Below, in pieces: positions 25,823 through 35,413 of a DNA stretch of 64,000 nt. Numbering within the stretch: position 1 is the first letter of the stretch; each line of letters opens with the position of its first letter. Position numbers and translations under genes: made by a program. Below the pieces are notes generated by a model that worked only from the letters and a program-made list of their open reading frames with translations, searched no databases and was not told where the DNA came from. This stretch comes from Fodinibius saliphilus (lineage in GTDB: Bacteria > Bacteroidota > Rhodothermia > Balneolales > Balneolaceae), in the NCBI RefSeq assembly GCF_005869845.1, contig NZ_VAWF01000001.1, positions 62,001 through 126,000 on the forward strand, given 5' to 3'.

Positions 25823-28800
25823 TTAATGTACTACCACTATTTTTATCATTTTTTGGGCTTTTTCCCCGTCTACCGTTGCAGTAACCATAGCAAAGTATAA
25901 TCCGCTACTCCAGTTCTGAGTATCAATGCGATGTTCCTCTGGGGCTTCACCAGTAGCTACAATTCGTTTATCAAGGATAACTGAACCTCCAGCCGTAATT
26001 ATCTTTAAATCCACTTCTCCTGCAGACGAAGTTTGGAATCGTATATTTGTATAATCTTTTGCCGGATTTGGCCAATTATAGGTTTCCTTTTTAACCAATA
26101 CTTGTGATTCTCCCTCGGTAGAAGGGAGAGATGGATTGTTGAGAGAACCGGTTATTTTGTTGTAGGGTTCATTTCCATAGCGGCTTTTCCATAACACCTC
26201 TTTAATAGAAGTAAGTTGCCATGCTTTTAACTCACCATGGTGGCTAATTGCATATAATGTATTATTATTAATAAAAGGATGTATAGGGAGGTTCTTACGT
26301 TTTGATATTCCGCCTACATAAAGTGGGAAGCCATCAACATCTTCACTGCGACTGTTATACGCTTGGATATTCATACCTAGGCTATCTTGTGTTGGAATAT
26401 AGAGGTGATGCTGATCTGTTTGTTTAATATCAGCGATAAGTGGGGTGCCCACAAAAGTATTTCCCGGGGGTGGTTCTACAGGAAAATAAGAGAGCATTGC
26501 CCCGTTGATATTTCGGGCTTCAAGCGCTCCCGTTTTTTTATTGATAAATAAGAAATCCAGGTTGTTATCACCGTTGATATCTGCCATTGCCGGCCAGCCA
26601 ATAGCAGTGTCTTTAACAATATGGAGGGGAGACGAACTTCGAGAATCAAAAAGTAAAAGACTGTTATCGGTCAGGAGAAAAAAGCCTGAATCGTCTTTTG
26701 AAAGTTGAACTGCCCCGGTATAAAGTCGGGCAGAGGAAGTAGGGATATCGTATGATCTATTATCAGCAGTAATTTGGAGCTCATTATTAACAATTTGAGC
26801 ATATTTGCCATTGATTGCACCAGATCGTTGGCTATTAGCGGGTAATGGGTTTAAGAAAGAACCGTCGGAGATATCAATACGTTGTGCAGTGAAATCAAGC
26901 AGTAATGTTTGATCATTTAGTGAACTCAGGAATCCACTGTTAGCGTTGGCTTGGGTATTCCATTTATTAACCCATTGGGTACCATCCCACCGCCATGACA
27001 TTAAATTGATAGTATTAGAGGTGGGTTCTTCCGCTAAAATAAGCGAGTTTCCTCGATATGGTTGTTGTGGTGTGCCTGATTGAAAATCGAAAGGGGGAGT
27101 GCTGGTATCAGATAATTGAACGGCATAGGTTGATTGTTGGCTGGGGATAATTAAAAAAGAATCGGCGGTGCTTTGATATACCGAAAGCTCCATTGGATAA
27201 GATCGACTGTAGGCCTCCGTTTGCTTAACATAGGTTTTTTGGTCCTGGATCGTCTTATGGGGAAGAGATGCAGGATGAATGTTTTTAGTTGTTAAAGGGC
27301 GTACTTTGAATGTAGCTACTTTCTGGTTATCCGAAAAATCATAAAACTCGAAAAAACTACGGGCCCCTGAGTTGCTATGATTTGAAGGATGAGTGTCTGG
27401 ACCAAAACGGTTATCATATAATGTGAGCGTATCGCCGGAAAGGGTAACCACAGAGGCATCATTATTATTCCACCAAAAATCAAAGGCGGTGCCCCGGGCT
27501 TGCGTACTTAAATTACTGTTAGCAGGCCGGCCAATATCTTGGGCTCCATCGGCTTCTTCTAGGTCGACCCCGCGTCGTTGGGGGTCGATATTAATCCCTT
27601 GGGAATATAGGGATTCATTTATGAGTGCTTCATCAATATGCCAGAGAAGGATACCTCCATTGAGAAGACGATCATCGCCTGTATTTTCCTCTCCGTCATC
27701 TCCCACTGTCATACCGCCGGGCAGACTCCAGTCAAAGGTACTAACATCGGTTACAACTCCTTTTTCCAAAAGAGCGGTGAATCCATTTGTTTGATTGACA
27801 AATGTCAGATTATCATTTTCAAAAGTCTGATTTTTCACATCTCCATCAGCTGTTTCAATAGTAAGTGTTACACCCTCTGTATTTGGATCGCGATGTCGGT
27901 TTTCAATTAGGAAGTATTCACTTTCGGATAAGTTGTACTTTGCAATACTGTTGTTTTGATGTAACCCAGAGGCCGGGAGGGAGATTTCTCCATTGGTATA
28001 TTTATCAATTGAAAAGGGCTTTTCCCAACCCAGGAAAACTTTTTCCCATGCCGAGGGTTCGGGTGGAAATAGGCCTTGATAAGAAAAGAAGCTTTCTCCA
28101 TCCATCAATCCAAATCGCCCAATTCCGGATGCTCCGGTCTCTGTATTAAAAAGGTCGGGTAAGCCCAGGTGGCTACCTATTGAGGCGGTCAACAGTCCGT
28201 TCAGGGAGAGTTGTAAAACAAATGGTTGGCCGGTTATGTCTTCGCCGGGGCGTGAAAGGGTGCGGGGAAGCACCAATGAGTTGGTAACTCGAAAAGAACT
28301 GTTATTAACTGAAAATCCATCAAAAGAAGGAAGGTTGAGCAGTGAACCAAGAGATTCTTTATTGAGATATAGAGACGGAATATCTTGTGGAGTCTTATCT
28401 AAACTTGTGCCTACTAATTCGATATCTCGGCCCACTCCAGCATGAAAAATCACAAAAGCTGTTTTTTGAGAGTCTAATGTATCAGTTGCCAGCCCCCCTT
28501 TCTGGCGAACAGCTTTCCAGGTGTCTGATACAAGTTGAGCAAGTTTTTCATTTGTAAATGTTTCGCCTGTTGGTGAATAGGTTGCCATCTTTTGGGGAAG
28601 TTGGTATATCTTATCTAAAACTTGATAAGAAATATGAATCTTTTGCCCCGATACAGTTTCAAAGTAGTTTTTTGCAAATTTCAGATGGTGTTCAAAATAT
28701 GTACGGTTATGGGGGAGAGGATCGATGGTTATATCAGGGGTATCAAGATAGGAAAGGTTATCGTTTCCAAAAATCCCTTTACCGGTCGTTAGACGATTTT

Positions 28801-28999
28801 CGTCGGGTTGAAATTGAACACGGACTGCAATGATAGTTAAAGAGTCAGGGACATTCGTATGAAGTGATGAATGGGTAGATATTGAGTGACTCCTAACCAG
28901 CTGGTGTTGTTGTGCAGAGATAGAATAGGTAGAAAAAAGTAAAAGCATACTCACAGAGAGTATGCTTTTGAAAATCTTTAATTCCAGATCGTTCTTCAT
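25823..28999 (-). CDS. T9SS-sorted M6-like protein with degenerate zinc site
   Basis: A 1058-residue exported protein with signal peptide (cut near SISAQ). Residues about 50-480 follow the M6 (immune inhibitor A-like) layout, with VRVQF, FFETVSGQKI-like text and GLPDLFNT. The HExxHxxGxxD zinc motif is lost: positions expected to be His, Glu and His are Ala272, Ser273 and Ser276, and only the terminal Asp282 remains. The middle part resembles FG-GAP/propeller-like repeats (ADINGDNNLDFLFI). The C-terminal 80 residues (NWPNPAKDYTNIRF ... KMIKIVVVH) are a type A T9SS sorting domain. It lies between a PorV-like gene and the gluzincin-barrel gene, with a zero-base junction to the latter. Confidence 0.8.
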   Translation of the reverse strand: MKNDLELKIFKSILSVSMLLLFSTYSISAQQHQLVRSHSISTHSSLHTNVPDSLTIIAVRVQFQPDENRLTTGKGIFGNDNLSYLDTPDITIDPLPHNRTYFEHHLKFAKNYFETVSGQKIHISYQVLDKIYQLPQKMATYSPTGETFTNEKLAQLVSDTWKAVRQKGGLATDTLDSQKTAFVIFHAGVGRDIELVGTSLDKTPQDIPSLYLNKESLGSLLNLPSFDGFSVNNSSFRVTNSLVLPRTLSRPGEDITGQPFVLQLSLNGLLTASIGSHLGLPDLFNTETGASGIGRFGLMDGESFFSYQGLFPPEPSAWEKVFLGWEKPFSIDKYTNGEISLPASGLHQNNSIAKYNLSESEYFLIENRHRDPNTEGVTLTIETADGDVKNQTFENDNLTFVNQTNGFTALLEKGVVTDVSTFDWSLPGGMTVGDDGEENTGDDRLLNGGILLWHIDEALINESLYSQGINIDPQRRGVDLEEADGAQDIGRPANSNLSTQARGTAFDFWWNNNDASVVTLSGDTLTLYDNRFGPDTHPSNHSNSGARSFFEFYDFSDNQKVATFKVRPLTTKNIHPASLPHKTIQDQKTYVKQTEAYSRSYPMELSVYQSTADSFLIIPSQQSTYAVQLSDTSTPPFDFQSGTPQQPYRGNSLILAEEPTSNTINLMSWRWDGTQWVNKWNTQANANSGFLSSLNDQTLLLDFTAQRIDISDGSFLNPLPANSQRSGAINGKYAQIVNNELQITADNRSYDIPTSSARLYTGAVQLSKDDSGFFLLTDNSLLLFDSRSSSPLHIVKDTAIGWPAMADINGDNNLDFLFINKKTGALEARNINGAMLSYFPVEPPPGNTFVGTPLIADIKQTDQHHLYIPTQDSLGMNIQAYNSRSEDVDGFPLYVGGISKRKNLPIHPFINNNTLYAISHHGELKAWQLTSIKEVLWKSRYGNEPYNKITGSLNNPSLPSTEGESQVLVKKETYNWPNPAKDYTNIRFQTSSAGEVDLKIITAGGSVILDKRIVATGEAPEEHRIDTQNWSSGLYFAMVTATVDGEKAQKMIKIVVVH

Positions 29000-29026
29000 T
29001 AATCAGATCTAATCCTGAGTTATTAA

Positions 29027-30133
29027 TTAAAAATTCAGGACTAAGCCAAATCGTGTTGTATTTGCTAAGGGATGGTTTTCATCTCCCAAAGTAGAGATAT
29101 AGCTAAAGTCGATACCCACAAATTTATAGCGCAAGCCTGCTCCCAGCGTCATAAACTGACGATCACCATTATTGGGATCTTCATAATAATAGCCCGTTCT
29201 GACTGCAAATAAATCGTTATACCAGTATTCAAGGCCGGTTGCAACCATCAGCTGTTCTGCTAAAGATAATGTTGCGGTATTACCACCACCTGTTTTTCTT
29301 TCAAAACTATCCCATGATTTAAATAACGAGCCAATAGGGCCTAAAGGTTTGCCATCGGAATCTAAACGGGCCATTATTTTTGATATATCATTGGCAATAG
29401 TAATAGTATTTATGCCTTCTTTGTCAAGGTTTGTAGTAAAAGCCCAACCTACTCGTAATACTGTTGGCAAGGGATCTTTTTGACCATTATCGGTATAAGT
29501 CATATTGGGGCCTATATTCGAAATGTTTAAACCGGCATCAAATGAGGCATCCTGCTGCAGAAAAGTAAATGTATTTGATTGGTACATAGTTGCAATATCA
29601 ACACCAATGCTGGAACCGGGATTGATTTTTTGGCCTTGTACATCGCCGTCAGCTAAACTACTGTAGATAAATCGAAACCCTGAGCCCAATGACCAATTTT
29701 CATTAAGTTTTAGTCCATATGATAAACCTGCAGCTAGTTCATAACTGTTAAATCGATTGATTTCATTACCTTCGGCACTTGTTCGTAACTGTTCCCCCAG
29801 ATTAAGATAAGTGACGTGAGCTCCAAAAGTACCAATATCTTCCATATGATACTTGCCTACGAGGTAATCATAAAAAAGATCGGCATTAAATTGAGGTAGC
29901 CATTCACTGTGGGTAATACTTACTTGGTTACCCTTTTGAAAGGCAAGACCAGCAGGATTCCAGAATACAGCTGAAGCATTATCAGCAATGGCGACCCCCG
30001 TATTCCCCATACCGGCTGCTCGTGAGTCGGGTTCAATTTGTAGAAATGGTACTGAAGTTATACCTACTTGAGCATAAGAAATGCTGACTGAGAGTAAAAG
30101 GAATGATAAAACTGAAAGTACTTTCTTAATCAT
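29027..30133 (-). CDS. porV: PorV/PorQ-like outer-membrane barrel protein
   Basis: About 368 residues with a signal peptide (MIKKVLSVLSFLLL...SYAQ) and a barrel-type sequence. The start of the mature part, LQIEPDSRAAGMGNTGVAIADNASAVFWNPAGLA, is the hallmark of the PorV/PorQ family (UPF0164), and the chain ends in a Phe-terminated beta strand as outer-membrane proteins do. PorV acts as shuttle for T9SS cargo; the next gene encodes a T9SS-sorted protein, so a dedicated carrier is plausible. The longest ORF starts at a TTG (30145); ATG 30133 gives a cleaner signal peptide. Confidence 0.85.
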   Translation of the reverse strand: MIKKVLSVLSFLLLSVSISYAQVGITSVPFLQIEPDSRAAGMGNTGVAIADNASAVFWNPAGLAFQKGNQVSITHSEWLPQFNADLFYDYLVGKYHMEDIGTFGAHVTYLNLGEQLRTSAEGNEINRFNSYELAAGLSYGLKLNENWSLGSGFRFIYSSLADGDVQGQKINPGSSIGVDIATMYQSNTFTFLQQDASFDAGLNISNIGPNMTYTDNGQKDPLPTVLRVGWAFTTNLDKEGINTITIANDISKIMARLDSDGKPLGPIGSLFKSWDSFERKTGGGNTATLSLAEQLMVATGLEYWYNDLFAVRTGYYYEDPNNGDRQFMTLGAGLRYKFVGIDFSYISTLGDENHPLANTTRFGLVLNF

Positions 30134-30260
30134 AAGGTCAGGCAATTATAAATCATTTATGAGTATAAACAACAATCACGAAACACTAGAACTTCGTAAA
30201 TTTCACTCTTGATTACCAATTATCGCACAATTATAAATGTATCATAATATTTTGAAATAA

Positions 30261-30289
30261 AAAAGACGGGACAACTGAAGTTGTCCCGC
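30261..30289 (-). terminator. Rho-independent terminator after the thiolase operon
   Basis: A nine-base perfect stem (CGGGACAAC 30267-30275 with GTTGTCCCG 30280-30288) with a TGAA loop. Read on the minus strand it is followed by TCTTTTTTATTT, so it ends transcripts from the 30315-35260 genes and separates them from the porV operon. Confidence 0.9.
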
Positions 30290-30314
30290 CATAAAAATAG
30301 GCCTACTGGAAGTA

Positions 30315-31496
30315 TTAAGTAAGCATTTCAATCACCATTGCCGAAGCGCCTCCTCCTCCATTACAGATACCGGCACAACCGTATGTGCCTCCAGTACGTT
30401 TAAGGGCATGCATCAAAGTCACCATAATACGTGTTCCTGAACATCCTATTGGATGTCCAATGCTAACAGCTCCTCCGTGGATATTAACTTTCTCCGGGTC
30501 TAATTCCAGGATTTGGTTGTTAGCCAATGTGACTACTGAAAAAGCTTCATTCACTTCAAAAAGATCGATATCATCTTTTGCTAAACCAGCCCGTTCGATG
30601 GCGATAGGCATGGCATCAGCGGGGGCGGTAGTAAACCATTCAGGTTGTTTAGCCGCACTGGATTGACTCATGATGCGGGCAATGGGATTTAATCCTAATT
30701 CTTCAGCCTTTTCTTCAGTCATTAATAGTACTGCTGCTGCTCCATCATTAATGCTGCTGGCATTGGCTGCAGTTACGGTTCCTTCTTTATCGAAAACAGG
30801 GCGAAGGTTTGGAATTTTATCAAAATTAACCCGCTCAAGTTCATCATCCATTTTTACTTTGCTGACATTACCTTTGCGGTCCTTAATTTTCATTTCGATG
30901 ATTTCATCATCAAAAAAGCCTTCTTCGTGTGCCTTAATAGCACGTTTGTACGAATCGATGGCAAACTTATCTTGTTGTTCTCGACTAATACTACATTCAT
31001 CAGCACATATTTCAGCAGCATTACCCATATGGAAATCGTTATACACATCCCACAGTCCATCTTCGATGATGCCATCTTTAGCTTCTGCATGTCCCAGTTT
31101 TGAGCCAAAACGATGTTTGTCAAGATAATAGGGCACGTTACTCATGCTCTCCATACCACCGGCAACGATAACATCTGCTTCGTTAAGTTTGATTTGGTTT
31201 GCGGCAATCATTATGGCCTTCATTCCAGAAGCACATACCTTATTAACAGTGGTTGAAGGGGTTCTTTCTGATAAACCTGCTTTTAAAGCAGCTTGCCGGG
31301 CGGGGGCTTGACCAATACCGGCAGTTAAAACATTACCAAAAACGACTTCCTGTATTTCTTCTGGATCAATACCGGTATTCCGGATGATTTCTGTGATAGT
31401 AGTGGCACCGAGTTCAGGTGCGGAGTAGGAAGACAGGCTACCCCCGAAAGATCCGACCGGGGTTCGTTTGGCTTCAACAATAACTACATTTCTCAT
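30315..31496 (-). CDS. atoB: acetyl-CoA C-acetyltransferase (thiolase)
   Basis: A 393-residue thiolase. The acyl-enzyme cysteine lies in VNKVCASGMKA near residue 88, the His in GHPIGCSGTR, and the second Cys in CAGICNGGGGASA; VNEAFSVV is also present. CNGGGGASA and TPVGSFGG at the N-terminus are typical of acetoacetyl-CoA thiolases, so it may make or split acetoacetyl-CoA rather than long-chain ketoacyl-CoA. It lies downstream of a transsulfuration enzyme gene with 44 bases between and ends before a strong terminator. Confidence 0.9.
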   Translation of the reverse strand: MRNVVIVEAKRTPVGSFGGSLSSYSAPELGATTITEIIRNTGIDPEEIQEVVFGNVLTAGIGQAPARQAALKAGLSERTPSTTVNKVCASGMKAIMIAANQIKLNEADVIVAGGMESMSNVPYYLDKHRFGSKLGHAEAKDGIIEDGLWDVYNDFHMGNAAEICADECSISREQQDKFAIDSYKRAIKAHEEGFFDDEIIEMKIKDRKGNVSKVKMDDELERVNFDKIPNLRPVFDKEGTVTAANASSINDGAAAVLLMTEEKAEELGLNPIARIMSQSSAAKQPEWFTTAPADAMPIAIERAGLAKDDIDLFEVNEAFSVVTLANNQILELDPEKVNIHGGAVSIGHPIGCSGTRIMVTLMHALKRTGGTYGCAGICNGGGGASAMVIEMLT

Positions 31497-31540
31497 AGTA
31501 TTAAAAGATTATATTCTGAATTTTTGTTCAAAAAATGGCT

Positions 31541-32680
31541 TTATTCAAAGGCTTGGTCAAGATCATCTTTAAGATCTTCGGCGTCTTCAATTCCTACTGA
31601 GAGACGGATGAGAGAATCTTTTAGTCCAGCTTTTTCACGTACTTCTTTGGGTATCGATCCATGAGTCATAGAAGCAGGATGACTAATTAAAGATTCAACA
31701 CCACCAAGACTTTCAGCAAGTGTAAAAATGGACGTTCTGCTCATAAACTCTTGTGCTTTATCAATAGAGTCATCTTTGAGAGAAAAAGAGACCATCGCTC
31801 CAAAGTCACTCATCTGTTTTTTAGCAATCTCATGCTGATTGTGACTTTCAAGTCCCGGATATATAACTTTATCAACAGCTTTATGGTTATCAAGAAAAGA
31901 TGCTACTTCTTTTGCATTGTCTACTGACTGTTGAACACGAACAGACAATGTTTTAATGCCGCGCAGTGTTAGATAACAATCCATGGGTCCCGGAACAGCT
32001 CCTGTTGTTTTGACCTGGAACCGTAGTTGTTCCATTATGTCTGTATTTGAAGTCGCAACAGCGCCACCAATAATATCGGAATGTCCCCCGAGATATTTAG
32101 TTGTAGAATGTAGTACTGCATCGGCCCCCAGTTCCAATGGTTGTTGTAAATAAGGGGAAGCAAAAGTGTTATCAACCAGAGAAAGAATCTTGTTTTCAGC
32201 GGCAAAAGAAGTCAATTCTTCAATATCGACAACTCGTAGTAATGGGTTTGTGGGAGTTTCTATCCACAGAAGTTTTGTGCTATCGGTTGCGGCCTCTTTG
32301 ACTTCTTCAATATCGGTCATGTCAACAAATGAAAACTCGATACCATAGGGAGCAAAAACTTCAGTGAAAAGACGATATGACCCACCGTATAAGTCATTAG
32401 ATGCAATAACTTGATCGCCAGGACGGAGCATTTTAAGTACTGCATCCATAGCAGCACAACCACTTGCAAAGCAGGCACATTCATCAGCTCCTTCAAGGCC
32501 AGCGATGAGTTTTTCCAAAGCAGTACGCGTTGGATTACCTACACGGGCATAGTCATACCCTTTGTTAACGTTTGGTGCTTCCTGTTTATAGGTGGATGTC
32601 TGGAAAATCGGAGGCATTACAGCACCCGATGTTTCTTCCGGTTTTTGGCCGGCATGTATCGTTTTAGTGTTAAATTTCAT
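31541..32680 (-). CDS. metB: cystathionine gamma-synthase/lyase family PLP enzyme
   Basis: A 379-residue Cys/Met-metabolism PLP enzyme. YDYARVGNPTR near residue 44 and FASGCAAMDAVL near 71 bind the cofactor phosphate; the Schiff-base lysine is Lys195 in STTKYLGGHSD; SLGGVESLISHPASMTH closes the active site. The family contains cystathionine gamma-synthase, gamma-lyase and related sulfhydrylases, which cannot be separated by eye; I name it metB by size and common annotation. It starts 12 bases after a TPR lipoprotein gene and probably shares its transcript. Confidence 0.85.
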   Translation of the reverse strand: MKFNTKTIHAGQKPEETSGAVMPPIFQTSTYKQEAPNVNKGYDYARVGNPTRTALEKLIAGLEGADECACFASGCAAMDAVLKMLRPGDQVIASNDLYGGSYRLFTEVFAPYGIEFSFVDMTDIEEVKEAATDSTKLLWIETPTNPLLRVVDIEELTSFAAENKILSLVDNTFASPYLQQPLELGADAVLHSTTKYLGGHSDIIGGAVATSNTDIMEQLRFQVKTTGAVPGPMDCYLTLRGIKTLSVRVQQSVDNAKEVASFLDNHKAVDKVIYPGLESHNQHEIAKKQMSDFGAMVSFSLKDDSIDKAQEFMSRTSIFTLAESLGGVESLISHPASMTHGSIPKEVREKAGLKDSLIRLSVGIEDAEDLKDDLDQAFE

Positions 32681-32692
32681 TGCAAGAAATTT

Positions 32693-33904
32693 TTAAAAAT
32701 TGGATTTTGCTTTGCGAGCTTTTTCGTGCATCCCAAGGTAAGAGTATGCTTGGTATAGATTTTGCCAAAGCATTTTTTTCTTAGGTTTTTCTTCAACAAG
32801 CTGTTCTAAAAGTGGTAGTGAAGAAGTTAAGTAAACTTTGATTTGTTCTTCAACTTCTGCATTTGATTCTTTATCTGCAATTAGAGGTAAAATCTGTTGA
32901 TATTTTGAAGCACTGTTATGGTAAAAATGAGCCAACCGTTCTTTTAATTCTAAATTGGATGGATTCTGGGTTGTCAAACTTTTTAACTGAGTCTCAGCTC
33001 GGTTAAGCAGAGAATCAGCGGGAGAGAATGAGATAGTACCTGTAGTATCAGAACGCAAACTCTTTTTTAATGAGTTGAGGTGTACCGCAGCAAGGTAGTA
33101 TAATTCAGTAGCAAGACTTTGCTTATAGATGATATTATTAGGTTTCTTATCAGCTAAATCATTAAGTAAACTAACAGCTTTCCGATGTTCTCCTGCACTG
33201 ATATAGGCGTTGGATAAACCATGAAGAAGATTTAAGCTTAAAGTTGAAGGTGAGCCACCTTCTTCATATAACCGAATGGCCTTCTGAGGTTGGTCTTGGT
33301 TTAGATATAGAAAGGTCAATTGATCGAGCAACATAACGGGTAGCTCGGAGATATTGCTTCTTGCGTCTTCCAGTATTTCAATAGCCTTGACTGGTTTTTG
33401 GGCCTTATAGTAAGCTCGAGCACCCATATTATAGGATACAGTACTATCCGGGATAAGTATTGTGGCATTTGTAAAGTGTGCTGCTGCCTTTTGGTAAGAG
33501 GCACTATCAAGGGTACTGTCAGATTGTATGAGCTGAATCCCTTGATTGTGCTCATTACTCCAGCTAATAGTCAGCAAACTATCTGCTTGTTCTTTTAGAA
33601 CGCTAGCATTTTGAGTCGTGGCCAGTTCTATATTTCTTTGAGCATCGTTGTAATATGAAGCACGCTTTAAGGGGTCTTTTTGATGTTCGGCCAGTTTTAT
33701 TTGGTACTGACCCTTCTGGAATAATAGACTGGAAGAACTATCTGCTGACAGCTTATCATCAATTGAAGCAATATTTTGTTTTAACTCGGTTGTAGTTAAA
33801 TCACTATTATTGCCTGAGTTTGAGCTGGAATGTAGTGTAGTACAACTAATAAATAACCCGAATGCAAGCACAAGGCTTGCAATTCGGGTAAATGAATGAA
33901 TCAT
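32693..33904 (-). CDS. TPR-repeat lipoprotein (403 aa)
   Basis: A lipoprotein with signal and lipobox LFISC (Cys about 21), then helical tetratricopeptide-type repeats over most of the length (for example ASYYNDAQRNIELA, PQKAIRLYEEGG, GEHRKAVSLLNDLA). No catalytic domain is seen. It looks like a diverged copy of the protein encoded just upstream (33935-35260): both share an EHNxG...DS segment followed by FxNATxxxPDSxxS(W/Y)N, and both end with a YxxLGMxxKAxxA motif. Probably an envelope scaffold. Confidence 0.75.
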   Translation of the reverse strand: MIHSFTRIASLVLAFGLFISCTTLHSSSNSGNNSDLTTTELKQNIASIDDKLSADSSSSLLFQKGQYQIKLAEHQKDPLKRASYYNDAQRNIELATTQNASVLKEQADSLLTISWSNEHNQGIQLIQSDSTLDSASYQKAAAHFTNATILIPDSTVSYNMGARAYYKAQKPVKAIEILEDARSNISELPVMLLDQLTFLYLNQDQPQKAIRLYEEGGSPSTLSLNLLHGLSNAYISAGEHRKAVSLLNDLADKKPNNIIYKQSLATELYYLAAVHLNSLKKSLRSDTTGTISFSPADSLLNRAETQLKSLTTQNPSNLELKERLAHFYHNSASKYQQILPLIADKESNAEVEEQIKVYLTSSLPLLEQLVEEKPKKKMLWQNLYQAYSYLGMHEKARKAKSNF

Positions 33905-33934
33905 GAATAAGAAGGTTTTTACTACTATAGAAGT

Positions 33935-35260
33935 TTACTGCATACCTGCTTTTTGCATCGCATCCTTGGCTTTTTTATCCATACCAAGAGCAGTATAAAT
34001 GCTGAATAAGCTTCTCCAGTATTCTTTTTTTTCAGGATTTAACTCAGCTGCTTTTTCGTAGTATCCCATTGCTTTTCTCAACAATTTTTTACCTTGAGCA
34101 TCGATTTTATTGGCCTTTTCATTGTCTCTAGTACGATTGCGTTTTTCAAATAACGCTTTGGCTCTATTTTGGTATACAATACCTAATGTATTGTAAGCTG
34201 AGTCGTTATCAGGGTCATACTCAATTGCTTTATTGAGTTCATCTTCTGCCTGTTTTGTTAAGTTCTCAATTTCTGAGAGTAACTTTTCATTTTTCTCTTC
34301 CAGTGTAGAAATCTGCTTCTCTACTTCTTTAGCTTCTTCTCCGCTACTATTGTTTAATTCTTGTTGGTATTTCAATATTTCATCTGAAATAACAGAAGTA
34401 GAATCTGTGAGTCTGAGGGCTTTTTGGTAAATCTGAGTACCCAAAACTAAGTGAAAGCGCGGATTTTCCGGATTTCTTTGGACAAGTTTTCGAACAGTAG
34501 CTATAGCTTTATCTGACTTCCCAACACGATCGTAAGTATCTGCCAGACTTGTTACAATTTTCTGGTTCTGGGGAAATTGTTCTTGGCCCTTCTCAAGGGT
34601 TTCAAGTACTTTTTGTTGATTGTCAAGGTTGTAATAGAAGCTGGCTAACTGTCTGTAGTCGCTAGGTTTGACCGTAGTGTCTGGAACTATCTCAATATAT
34701 TTTGTTTTAGCATTTACAGCTTCTTCAAAATCCTTATTCATACTTGCCACAGATGCCAGAGTGTTCCAAGATAGTGCACTGTCTGGTTGAATAAGTGTAG
34801 CATTTTTAAAATGTCCAAGAGAATACTTTAAGGGTTCGTTGACAGTATTCATGAGACTGTCGTTACGAGCCATCTTAACCCCTCTATTATGCTCTGTCTG
34901 CCATATTACATTCTTAATAGATGAGATACGGTCAATTTCACTGGGGGGGTCTTCAGTCTTGGCTGCAACCTCTTTAGCTTGTTCAAATGCCTCATTCATA
35001 CGAACATAAAAATCACGCCGTACTTCTGGATCTTCCTTTTTTCCAGCAAGGTCACCTAAAGCAACTCCTTTGTAATAATATCCCAAAGATTCTTGAGGGT
35101 ATTGTTCAATAGCTTTTTCAGCAGATTCTAGTGCTGCCTGTGGGTTTTGATCTTCGATATAAGACTTTGCTTCATCGACAAGTGGGTTGGTACTTCCGCA
35201 GCCGATCAAAATGCCAACGAGTAGCGTAACAACGATATAATGTAATTTTTTCATCAACAT
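33935..35260 (-). CDS. TPR-repeat lipoprotein (about 441 aa)
   Basis: A lipoprotein with signal peptide and lipobox ILIGC (Cys near 21), followed by many TPR-type helices (AAL ESAEKAIEQYPQESLGYYYKG, AYNTLGIVYQNRAKALFEK) and a Lys/Glu-rich coiled-coil insert around residues 290-340. The longest ORF opens at a TTG (35284); the ATG at 35260 is preceded by AGGA at a workable distance. It is the first gene of a probable four-gene unit (two TPR lipoproteins, metB, thiolase) and is divergent from the alpha/beta hydrolase at 35414. Role unknown; TPR lipoproteins often act as envelope adaptors. Confidence 0.78.
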   Translation of the reverse strand: MLMKKLHYIVVTLLVGILIGCGSTNPLVDEAKSYIEDQNPQAALESAEKAIEQYPQESLGYYYKGVALGDLAGKKEDPEVRRDFYVRMNEAFEQAKEVAAKTEDPPSEIDRISSIKNVIWQTEHNRGVKMARNDSLMNTVNEPLKYSLGHFKNATLIQPDSALSWNTLASVASMNKDFEEAVNAKTKYIEIVPDTTVKPSDYRQLASFYYNLDNQQKVLETLEKGQEQFPQNQKIVTSLADTYDRVGKSDKAIATVRKLVQRNPENPRFHLVLGTQIYQKALRLTDSTSVISDEILKYQQELNNSSGEEAKEVEKQISTLEEKNEKLLSEIENLTKQAEDELNKAIEYDPDNDSAYNTLGIVYQNRAKALFEKRNRTRDNEKANKIDAQGKKLLRKAMGYYEKAAELNPEKKEYWRSLFSIYTALGMDKKAKDAMQKAGMQ

Positions 35261-35413
35261 GGTGTAGATTCCTGTAGGATTCAATGTTAGAATATCCGTT
35301 TAGTGAAGGGGAAAGTAACTATATATAGCCCTTTCTGCAATATCATCGCTTAAAAATTATTATATTAGTCTAATAAAAGGAATCATAATAGGGTAACGTA
35401 TTAAAGGACGAGA

